DNA from: Tipula vernalis
Taxonomy: Eukaryota > Arthropoda > Insecta > Diptera > Tipulidae
Direction of reading: 5' to 3'
DNA length: 64,000 nucleotides
NCBI GenBank assembly: GCA_958295665.1
Contig: OY282558.1
Coordinates: forward strand, 181,452,015-181,516,014
Shown here: one piece after another, positions 12,601 through 24,600 of the stretch
How the letters are laid out: each line of letters opens with the position of its first letter
How positions within the stretch are numbered: position 1 is the stretch's first letter
Notes under the pieces: model-generated
The model's database searches: none
What the model was told of the DNA's origin: nothing
Seen by the model: only the letters and a program-made list of their open reading frames with translations
Position numbers and translations under genes: made by a program

Positions 12601-15600
12601 TAATTCCCTAATCTACGTAAAGAACGGTTCGATTCAGTGGTACTGAATCTATCCAAAATAGCTTGTCTTAGCTGGAACTGTCGTGGACATCTAGTCTGTC
12701 AGATGGATTGTCCAGAAAAAGTAGTTTTCCATTTCGGATCCCTCATTAAATAAGGCAGAAATGCTATATTCGTTTCAATACTCTCCTGAGCTTGTTTAAA
12801 ATTGGAAATTGAACGGCTTACTAGGTATGTTAGACTGCATCGAATATGAGGTGTCCACTGGATTAGTATATGACGGCAAAATAATCGGCGAGCATCTGGT
12901 GACTTGAGGGTGGTTTACCCAAGTTGTAAGGGTTGCATGGGTCGGTTGTAATTTTTCTGTATGAGTTCAATTCGTTGAAATCTATTACAACGATTCTTCA
13001 ATTCATCCTGAGTAATAGTTCGAAGAAGTTTCGTATTATATAAAAACCCAAATACGTTATTAACCATTTTATATGTGTTAAAATGATTTTTGTAAAAATT
13101 ATCAGTTCCAGAAGAATCATTGTGTGAGTCAATATCATCTTCGATATCGGAATTTTCAGATTGTTCTGATAAACCAGCATATTCATTTTCACCATCTACT
13201 GCTCTATCTTCTAGTTCTCCGCTTTCATCACTGGATTCATCAATTGGCTCTTCATTGGTTTTATAATTTGAAAATTTGTTTTTTTTCTGGAGTTGCTTGG
13301 TTGACAATAGTAGACGAAATTACTGTCAATTTTTGGTTGGGGTAGATATTTTCTGTCAGCTGGAGTTATTTTGTCTTGTTTCGGCATCAAGTGATTGGCG
13401 CAAATTCCGCCAGTATATCTAAATCAATACCTGTATTTTTTGATTCTTCGACTAACTTTAATATTCTATTCCCCTTAAAATCGTCAATAAAGGGTTTAGT
13501 ACTTTGTGTATGTTGCACAGGAATGCTCATTTCCATGTCATTTCTTTGGAGCAATTGACTTACCACATATCGCATACCTCATAAACTGCATAAAATAACA
13601 ACCAAACGACCAACGTTTGGTTGAACATGCGAATGTACTAGAAGCCGTATCTCCTAATATTAAATTAAGATTATGGCAACCCCACTTGTATTGTGAAACA
13701 TTTTTTCGTTAAGATCTAAAATTCGAGATTTTACTTCGTCATATTGTCCTCTCATATGAAAAAAACCATCAAAATGTTAAAGATTTTGGTGGAAAATCAA
13801 AAGTTTATGGTGACTATGCTCCAAAATCAAAAGCAACTAATTGAAGAGTATATAAAGAATGTTCTCAATGCGCTTACAACGTCTGTTGCGCTATTTCGAT
13901 CGTTCGATCACAAGAAAGAAAGTTTTGAGGATTATATGGCACAATTGAAACAATATTTTACGGCAAATAATGTAATGACTGAGGACTGAAGAAAAGCGTG
14001 TTTCCTATCATGGGTTGGTGTTTATATGTATCACACGCTTATCAAAGAAGAAAAGAGAATGGACGAAATCGAAACTAAATTGCGCGTTCTGGCAGCTAAG
14101 GATGAAGCCTGGTGATGCAACCCGGATAGCCGATTTGCGAGAAGATGCAGCCAAGTGTAATTTCAAGTGTAGTTGTAATCAATCATATTACGATATCGTG
14201 ATACGGGTCATGATTGTTTTATATACAATACATGAACCGGTACGAACCGCAATTTTGCAAAAAGGCAGCCCGTCCTTGGAAGAAACGATTGCTGTTGCTG
14301 AAGCATGCGAAAGTATACGCAGGCAGCAATCGGCATTCTAAAAAATGAGAATGGGAGTGTTCAACAGGAGGTGAACCAGGTACACGGAATTAAAATCTTA
14401 TCCTGGATGTAGTGTTCACCATAATCGTAGTCAGTATCGCGGTTTTGGAAAGCACAATGCCGACGCTGTAATAAGATAGGTCATATAGCGGTAGTTTGCA
14501 AAGCGGGTGGCTCGAATAATAACAGGAAATCGCAAGGTCAACAACCAGAGCGATCCATTGAAAATGTGTATGGGCTGCGGGAAGTTGAGAGCTCTGAATC
14601 AGCAAAAATTTCAAGAATCAGAAGTCGATAGTAAATATAACAGGTGCTGAGAGGTGATGAACACAGAGAGTATTACATCGATAGTAGAAAACCAGGAGAA
14701 TGTAAGTTCAACTAGTGAAATTTTGGAACGTGTGGGCAAGAAAATTATAGTGGCGATGGAGACTAATCAGAAACTGGTGCCACCATTTCCATGGATATGA
14801 GCAGCTTGATTGTCCTGAAATAGAACCAGCCAAATCGAAGTTGACTTGAAGTTAAATAAAATTAGCCGCAAATTACAATTGCTTGTGACCGCTGCTGATG
14901 GTGCCAGTGTGATGGGTTTGAATTGGTTCGATGCTTTTGGTTTCCGCATTAATACGGCTGTTAATGTAGAACAACTGTTCAATATAGTCGATACTCAGGA
15001 GAAGGTTCATTCCTTATGTGAGAAATATAGTGATATTTTTAAGCCTGGTTTGGGTCATTGTAATAAATTCAAGGCTAATTTAGCACTAAAACCAGTACGT
15101 AACGCTCGAGTATGCAAACCGTGACAAATTCCGTTTGATCAGCGATAAACCAAGAGAGCAACATGCCAACGCGGACGCCTTATCAAGATTACCAATAGGT
15201 CCGGACGAAAAGTTTGACAGAAACGAGCATGTACTATGCGTGGATGAGATATATGATGCACAATTGTCAGTGTTTCCTGTAAATTGTAAATAAATCCGCA
15301 AGGCAACGAAAATGGATAAAGAGTTATCGCAAGTTATGAAGTTTGTTCAGCAGGGTTGGCCGAATAATGTCGGAAGATTGAATCAACAGTTAAAGCTTGT
15401 AAGCCCTGCCAAGAGGTAGCTCCAAGTCCCGCGAGATCATTTTCTAGCTGGTCCACAGCGACTAAGCTAAGGTAGAGGATACATCTGAATTTCGCCGGTC
15501 CATTTCTGGATGCAATGTGGCTTCTATGCATCGATAGTTTCGCGAGGTATCCGTTTGTTATAAAAATGGCTGACATTACAAGAAAGTCTATGATTCGTGC

Positions 15601-18600
15601 GCTTAAAGCTAGAGAAACGACCGAGGTGGCACTTCTCAAATTTCTGAGTACGCATCGTTTTTCAGATGTACCGAATAATAAATCTCCTAGTGAGTTACGT
15701 CATGGACGACAACCGAAAACAGCTTTAGCTCTCTTGTTTCCGAATAAGACAAACGCAAATTCCACCAACATTTCGAAATTTTGCGATCGAGCAGCCAGTA
15801 CTAGTGAGGAATTTCTCGAGAGGTCCACGGTGGATTAAGCGAGTAGTCAAGGAAGTGCAAGGGCGAATGATGTATATTATCAAGACGGATTATGGAAGGG
15901 TCCGTTGACATCAGAACCAGATGTGTACGAGACAACTGGAACCCGAACCGTAGGTGAAGCAGATCGTTTACTTAAGGCCATTGTGAAGCTAAATGCCGAT
16001 GTCAACGTTTCCCTCAATATCTCCTTACCAACTGAGCCTAGTCCAAAATATATTTTGAAACCAGTTCCGCTAGTTCAAGTTACACAAGACGTCATAAGGA
16101 AATCAGCAAGATTTCGGAAGCCGCTGTTTAGGATGAATATTTAGAGGTGGATGAAATGTTGTAATTGCATTCAGTTTCAGTAAACAAAACATCGTTACAA
16201 ACGAGGTCAACATAACCCAATGCAATTCAACTAAAGATCTTCCCTAATTATAAGTTAGAATATAATTTATATGCTGGCTAGGAAACCTCACTACGTACCA
16301 AGGTTTAATAATTATCGGTACGTATTATAGTACATATATATTAGAATTTTCAGATTAGTATCTACCGATTGTTTAGTTTCTTCTGGTAGTATGACGAATG
16401 AGAGGTATATTAATTCTGCAAAAGCTGAAATTCATAAAAACAATTGTAAAATCGAAATGAGTGTTTAAGTTTGTAATATAAAACTCATTTTAAATCAAAT
16501 CAATCGTTATCTTATAAATTCTCGGATTTCAAAAATCTTAAAATCTCAAAAAAATCTTATAAATCTCAAAGTGGAACAGTAGAATCTTGTCTGTTTTTAA
16601 TCAGTCGGTTGACTAATTAATTCTCAATTGGAACCTCATAATGTGAAAATTTTAAAAGCTCTTTCATTACAGATTAGGCTTTAATGGGGTAGATATTCGA
16701 TACTCTAGCAATTCGCAATTTGCAACTAGGTAAATATGGCGGATTTGCTAATCGAAAATTTGCTTGCATAATGTGATATACTCGATTTTTTCAGCAAAGT
16801 AAAAATATATTTTTGTATTCAGCACATTTAGGGCATACACATTTTTCCTATTTTGACAAATGTGTTGCTGTCCGATAACGCCACTTTTGAATTGAAATTT
16901 GAGTTCCGTCTATGGCCCCATTCACATTGGAAAACCAAAATTTCTCATAAAATTTTCGTTTATTAGGAGAAGTTGCAGTAAATTGTGGCGACACATTTGC
17001 CCACTGTCATATTGAAAGTTGGCCGAACCTAAAGTTTTAAGGCGTACTAAGACCTAAAAAGATTTACCATATTTGATATTTCTTTTAAGGTATTCCCTAA
17101 ATTCCTCTATCAAAAGTTTTGTGGTGTTTTTTTGTGAAACGATACCGTTTAAAAAAATCGTGATCGTCACATTCAAAAGGATTTTCAAGATCTAAAAATA
17201 TTTTCCCAAGTGCACAAATGCGATTCCTTCGTCTCCGCTGAATTGTGGCTTCCATTCTTAATTAATTATTTCATAAATTATACACATGGTGAAATTTACG
17301 TCAAATCACAAATTTGGTATATGGGACCGGAAGTCGTGTTTAAATTTTTTATTTTTTGTGTTTTCAATTGGTAGTACTAGTTAAAAAAACCTTTTGTAGA
17401 AAATGATTTTTTCTTGTTGTTGTTGTTTAAAATACCGGGTATCAAATTTTGAGAAAAATGATAAACATGATGTTGTGTTTATGGCTATAAAAGGAAAAAT
17501 TAATATCCGATATTTATGATATAGAGCCCGTTTTAAAGGTAAGTTAATACGGATTAATAAAAAATATAAAAATGGTAAATTCTTTGGTTTCTTCATTTTC
17601 AAATTTCCCGCCAAAATTTTATTTTTGAATTTTCTCGATGATCGTCCATTTTTTTTTTTTTTTTTAATTTTACGTCCTTTAATTCTATTGAACATACTAA
17701 AAACTTGCGTTAGTAAAATTTTTCGATTTCGTGCAAAATACGTTTATGTATGACGATTTACCCGTTTTTGGAATACAAAATCAAATTGTTATATGTTATT
17801 TTCAATTTTTAACTAATTTACGCTCTACCTGATAATGTAATTGTTTAAAATTATTTCGTCGATCTTTAGTATACTCTTACTTCTAATAGAAAATTAAAAA
17901 ACAAAGAAGAAAAAATTTGTAACAGTCCGTTCATAAACGACGTCAATTTATTTTGAGGTAGTTTATGGTTAATAATTCATTAAATTCACCTCTTACTCCG
18001 GAGACATCATCAACAGTCAATGAAGAGAATATTTCGAGTATGAGTGAAAGTGAGGAATGCCAAATAAAAAGTGCTCTCGTTCGTGCAAAACTCCCCTATA
18101 TTTCTAAGTAAGTTGGAATCCAGGCAATATCATGAGCAGAAAAAATTATTAAATTTAACTACTACATTACTGACATCATCAACATCTTTGGTATCTGGAA
18201 TAGAACCTCTTTTGACTAACTCAGAGGAAAATCATTATAAGGTACATCTTTATGATGAATTCATGGATCAACTAAAAATCAAATTCCGACATTTGGAGAA
18301 AATTTTATGATAAAATACGGCTGCTGTTTACCCTGCCGAAATCGCTAACTATACAACAAATCCAGGAAGAATTCAACACAACCCAATACATGGTACGGAC
18401 AGCTAAAAATATTCAAAACAAGAATGGGTCACTGAGCCTTCCAGCACCCAAAGTTGGAAAATGGATCAGTGATGATCTCAGGCATTCAGTGCTAGAATAT
18501 TATAACGATTATGATGTTAGTCGTATAATGCCTGCGAAAAACGATTGTTTAACTATTGATAAATTTAAAGTTCAGAAACGTCTAATAATGTGCACATTAA

Positions 18601-21600
18601 ATGAGTGCTATGAGGGCTACAAGTTGAAATTTAAGGATAATGAATAAAAAAAAATGGTTTTTCTAGATTTTCTCTGCTGCGTCCTAAAAACTGTGTTCAA
18701 CCAGGAAGCAGCGGAACGCATACAGTTTACGTTTGTATAATACATCAAAATGTCAAATTATTTATTCATGGAACAAGGATGGAAACTGTCACCAATGGAA
18801 AAATTTCGCGATACCAGGACTGCATTTCATTAATACTATGTAAAGATCCAAGATAAACGCATTTTTGGACAATGATTGTCTGGATGCTGAATTATCGTTT
18901 AGTCAGTGGGTTTCAACCGACCGATGCAACTTGAAAAATATTCAAAACCATTAGACGAATTTCTGGATTACTTCATAATTTAGCTGAAAAATTTGATTCC
19001 TCATTCCTTTATATCACTAACACAATCCGATTTCATAAAAAATAAAAAGTTAACTCTGGAGCCAACAGGGTACTTGTTTCTTGTGATTTTGCAGAAAATT
19101 ATGCGTTTATAATGCAAAATGCAGCACAGGATTTTCATTGGAACAACAAACAAGCGACTATTCATCAGATTCTCTTCATCATGACGCTGTCGCAGTTCAC
19201 TTGTTCATAGAAAAATTATTTCAGTTTTTGAAAACAAAAATTCCGGATTTATCTAAAATTTATTACGTCACAGACGGGGCAGTAACACATTATTAAAATA
19301 AAAGAAATTTTATGAATATAACTAAACACAAAGAGGACTTTGGAGTTGATTGTGAGTGACATTTTCACGCAACTGCTCACGGAAAGGGACCATGCGAGCC
19401 AGTCTCACCAACATAATCAAATTGTGTAGGAACTTTTCAAATGGATTTTGAATTTTGTTCAGAACTTGAAAACTGATTTTTGAAATTTTCAAAATAGGTA
19501 GAGTCATACTTAAACGTATTTTGCACGAAAACGAAAAATTTTGCTAGCGCAAGTTTTCAGTATGTTCAATAGAATTAAAGGATGTCATTGAGAAAATTCA
19601 AAAAAAAATTTTGGCGGGAAATTTGAAAATGAAGAAATTAAAGGACTTAATATTTTTATATGTTTATCGGATATTTAGTGAGAGTTCCTCCATTGGAAGC
19701 CTCTCCAGATGGCGGATTGGGTAGCGCCCGCCAGGCCCAAGGAAATCAAATACTCGAGTTGGACCAAAACTAAACAGCAAAATTCAGAAGCGTCTGATTT
19801 TGTATAGATTATTCGCAAATATTTTGGTATGCTCTATTGAAAATGAGCAAAAGCTCAAAATGGAGTGTACCTAAAGTATAGTAAATTTTTAAGTCTATAT
19901 AAATAAAATAAATAAATAAATAAATTTATTTTTCCTTTTATAGCCATAAATACAACATCATGTTCATAATTTTTCTCAAAATTTGACACCCTGTATTTTA
20001 AACAATAACACAAACAAAAAAAAATTACGTTCTAAAAAATTTTTTTTAATCAAGACTACAAATTCAAAACATAAAAATCATAAAATTAAAACATGACTTT
20101 CAAAAATTTGTGATTTGACGTATTTTTCACCACATTTATTATTAATCGATTTATAAATAAAATTATTATTAATTTATTACAACATACTTACTATTTAAAG
20201 TTTTTTTAAATTTGATTTTAAAAACACAAGTTATATATACGAGTATTTATTTTCAATAATAATCTGCACAAATATTTAGAAATGGTTGATCTAAACTAAG
20301 AAAAATTGACATCTAACAATGAATGCGGTTACATTAAAACGTTCGCAAAATTTCTATAAGTTGCTTGCTTGCTAACCAAGAAAACTATCGAGTATCCCAT
20401 TTTTCGAAATTCAGCAACAGATTGGGTTGCTAAACTATCGTGAATATCATTTCTAGCAAATTAGCAAAAAATAACTGCTTATCTGCTTGCTTGAGTATCG
20501 AGTATCTAGCCCAATGTCGTATTCAATTCCAACAATGTTCAGCTTTTACTAAATGTTTAGAATCCACTGTTACTGTCTTCCGTTTACTTTAAATACATAC
20601 TTTTACACAGATTTTTGATCGGTTACAGTTCGTTTGTGTAAGCCAATATCATATTTTAACTGCTTATGCTTTTTTTATTTACCACATTACAGTTTTTACT
20701 TTTTTTAAGAGTACTTTAAAAAAACAGCTTGGAATTGCTGGTAGGTTACATTGTAAAAATGTGTGGAGTGCAAAGGGCATACCTTAATTGTACAGCTACT
20801 TTACAAGATTATTTCAACTACGACATTTTCGGCTTATATTTCAGGAATAAAATTGGGTCAGCAATCAACTGTAGTAGGTTCGGAGGATCATTTTGGCCCC
20901 CAAAACTCTTCGGTCCAACCTATACAGCTCTATTCTGAAAACGGTGTTATTGAAAGTGGAGTTGCGTAGGAAATGGGGTGCCACCAATTTTCTAAAAAAA
21001 TTTTATTCGGAAACTAACACTGAGCAATCGCGAAATGCTGCAATCGCGGCCTGTATGTCCCGCGGGAAGCACTTTGAAAAGTTGGCAATCCTCTCTAACT
21101 CGTTCTGATAATTGCAGTTTTGGTGCTCTTTTATCCAGTTGAATTTTTGGATTTTCTCAGTCAGATATCTGAGTAGTTGGGTACAAATCATCGATAGCTT
21201 GAGCACGGTCATATATAACTCATCAACTCATAAACGTTTCTTGAAGTGCGCCTCTTTTCTACGGCTGCTAGCTTCGTTGGATCAGTTCGTTTAGCTTGAC
21301 TCGATTCAACGTATCCCAACTAGTTTATTGTGATTAATTGCCCGTAAAAAGTCCTTTATCAATCGCTCAAATATTGCAGGTTCATCGCTTAAAGCATTAC
21401 TAAAAATTGGCACAACCTATTTCCGGCAATAAGGGATGACTCCTCTTTATTTTCTGCATATGAACGGAATTTGGTATCAGGATTCAAAATCTTCAGTGCC
21501 TTAGATCTGAAAAGCGCATATTAACGGATATTCAATATTAAACCTCGTCGAACCATTCTTCTTTTGAACAAGTATCACTAGTGAATTCCACATCGTCACT

Positions 21601-24600
21601 TGCGGCAAAGACGTCAGCCAATTCTGTTTGACTTCTTATTTTTAGGAATCCCAATATGTGATGTAGTTTACTTGACTTCCTTCAATTTACCAGTCACTAC
21701 TTTTTCCTTTATAACATATGCTATCGGCTCACGGAAAAAGTAAAGAAAAGCCAGAAATAAAAATTATTCCACCAGCTTTCAATGGATGGGGGAGTGAGAA
21801 ATGCCACAAGGTCAGTGTTTTAATTTCCTAACAAAGGATGGACTGCCAACAGCTTAGTTGTTAGCGGCGTTCTGGGGCAAGAGTGTTCCTTGTCAGTCAT
21901 ATTCAGTGGGTTATGATTTGACTATCGATTTATTATTGCCGGCGTATACGATCAATGTATCTTCGGCCTAGATTTTATCATAGAGTACCAAATATTACAA
22001 GATTTGATAACCAGCAATGGAAATGGCGCAATATGCTAAAAATAAATGAATGACAACAAGCATGACGAGAAAGGGTGAAAATATCACCAAAGTGCGAAAA
22101 AGTCAATCTAGTAGAAATAGTTGGGCCAACCAACGCAGTGAAAGACAGTTTATTAACCTTGGTTCTTCCACATAACAAACTGTCTTTCACCGTAACACTC
22201 TTGCTCCACCTCGCCGTCAACAACTAAGCTGTTGTATTCCTTTTTTAGTTAGGCGCCCTGTTGTAATTGTAATTGGTATATCCGGCAATCGTAATATAGT
22301 TTTATCTCTTGTATTTAAAACACAGTTTAAAGATACTTTTATTCTTATTTTATTTACAGCGCTTTATTCACTTTCTTATTTCGACAGGCTACAAGTTGTA
22401 CATGTGTTATTCTTATGCTACCTTCTTTGACAGTCGTTTTCTCTACCCTACTAAAACCCTACATACATTTCATATTTTATGTGAAGTCAAAGTCATGTAA
22501 ACGCACAGTTTATATCAACTCTTCCCCTCCAAAAAAAAAAAAGAACAAAAAAAAAATGCTACAAAATCTAAATGCTTAATTTTAGTTTTACAAATCCAAT
22601 CTTTCAACTGGTTTTCTAATCCGTGTGGATCTTCTTACAATACTATTTTCATTACGTCATTTATCTTCAACGGTATGACTTTCAATAACTGTATCTGCAA
22701 CAATATTTGCTTCCGTTTCGTTCTCTGAACTACAAAAAAAAATTTCCCTGCCGACTGAAGATCTGTCACATCGGCCCTGCATCTGGTCCGGGCACGCACT
22801 ATTGTTTTTGCCCTGTGTCCCTGACGTTTGTAATTTTATGTCGTCATTAATTGAATCATCACTTTCTGATAGAACATTCAAATTCAACTCTAGATCAGTG
22901 GTATGAGATCCAATTTCTCTGATTTGATCTACATGTCTCTTCCATATTCGATTGTCATCAAGAACACCAAGGTAATGTAATTCGCCCATTTTTTTAGAAA
23001 TGTAACCAAATCTCCACTTGATTTGTCTGGACAAATATTCCCGAGCCGCAACTCGTGCACCAATTTTAAAATGTCGTACTTTTCCCGATAAACTATTATT
23101 TTGTGAATTTTTTCCAGATGGCAACATTAAATCCATACGCGATCTAATCTCCCTATTAAACATCATCATTGCAGGAGTTTTCCCAGTGGATGGATGAATT
23201 GTCCTTCTATAGGTCAACAAAATATTTGCTAAATGGAAATGTATTTCCTCGCGATCGCAGTCTAATGCTTTTAATTTTTCCTTTATCGTACGTACGTATC
23301 GTTCCGCTTGTCCGTTGGTTGCTGGGTGATGTGGAGCGCCCATTTTATGAACTATTCCATTCATTTTTAGAAAATTTTTGAAATCACCGCCTGTAAACTG
23401 ACTTCCGTGGTCTGTCACTAGAACGGATGGTATGCCAAAACACGAAAATATAGAACGACACACTTTAATTGTTTCTCCGAAGTCAAATTTCGTAGTATAT
23501 GAACTTCTGGCCATTTTGTATAAGCATCTACTAGTACAAAGAAGTATATACCCAGGAAAGGACCAGCAAAATCTACATGAACTCTTTGGAAAGGCTTAGT
23601 TGCAGTTTCCCAGCAGTGCAAAGGCACTTTAACTGGATTTGCATGTATGATTTGACATTTCGAGCAATTCTTTGCCAATACTTCTATATCTTTGTCCATT
23701 CCTTCCCACCAGCAATAACTTCTAGCAAGGGATTTCATACGGCTTATCCCGAAATAAGTAGAATGTAACTCGTCGAGAACAATTTTCCGTAATTGCAAAG
23801 GAATAAAAACTCTCATTCCCCGCATCAAACAACCTTCTTGACGGGAAAATTCAATTTGGTCGATTCCAAATCGATTATTAGATGGAACTTGTCTTCCTGT
23901 TCTCAGGCCGTGTATTAGTGTAGACAACGATTTATCCTTCATTGTAACCTCGGACAAATCTTGAACGCGTAATGGTAAGATCTCTATTAGATTTATTCCC
24001 AACACATCAACGCCCTCGTACTGAAAATCTGGTATATTTTTGACCGGCAATCTAGACATGGCGTCCGCATTCCCGTCCTGCTTTGTGTTCCGGTATTTTA
24101 TCTCATACTGAAAACCTCTGAGGAGTAACTCATAATGCTGCATACGCATTGCTGAGAATGTCGGCAGTCCTTTATGTGGTGAAAGAATTTGTATTAGTGG
24201 TTTGTTATCCACTAGAGGAGTAAATTTCCGGCCCACAAAAATTGAGAGAACTTTTGTACTCCGAAAATTATTGCGTAAGCCTCTTTATCAATTTGAGTAT
24301 ACTTCTGCTGAGTTGCAGACAGTGTTTGAGACGCGTACTGGAGTGGTCTTTCTGATCCATCTGGATAAGTGTGACTTAGTACAGCTCCTACGCCATAACT
24401 TGAAGCATCAGTTGCTAGTACCAAAGGTCGCTTCGGATCGTAGTGAGCAAGAAAATATTTCTCTTGTATTTTTCCCTTTACTACCCGAAAAGCTTTTTCA
24501 CATTCCTCATCCCAGACAAATTTTGTCTCTTTTTCCAGAAGATTATTTATCGGATAAAGTTTGTATTCACATTTTCAAAAAATCGTCCATAATAGTTAAT

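Larger units (their letters stand above)
16683..20512 (+). mobile_element. DNA transposon with long terminal inverted repeats, decayed
   Basis: The two ends are inverted copies. The left end begins GGGGTAGATATTCGATACTC; the complement of the right end begins GGGCTAGATACTCGATACTC. Inversion continues discontinuously for hundreds of bases: 17290-17710 matches the complement of about 19560-20130, with shared blocks AAATTTGTGATTTGACGT and TAGCCATAAA. The middle (about 17965-19420) holds plus-strand transposase-like remnants. AAT abuts both ends and may be a short target duplication. Superfamily not assigned. Confidence 0.65.

Noticed and set aside
17381..17695. Lysine-rich 104-codon minus-strand ORF
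   Set aside because: It lies entirely in the inverted block of the DNA transposon and its reading frame is not kept in the other two copies of that block.
22138..22190. Short hairpin (GTGAAAGACAGTTT and its complement) as a regulatory element
   Set aside because: It lies within degenerate retrotransposon sequence without promoter or transcript context; the 14-bp arms are part of the larger inverted copies noted there.
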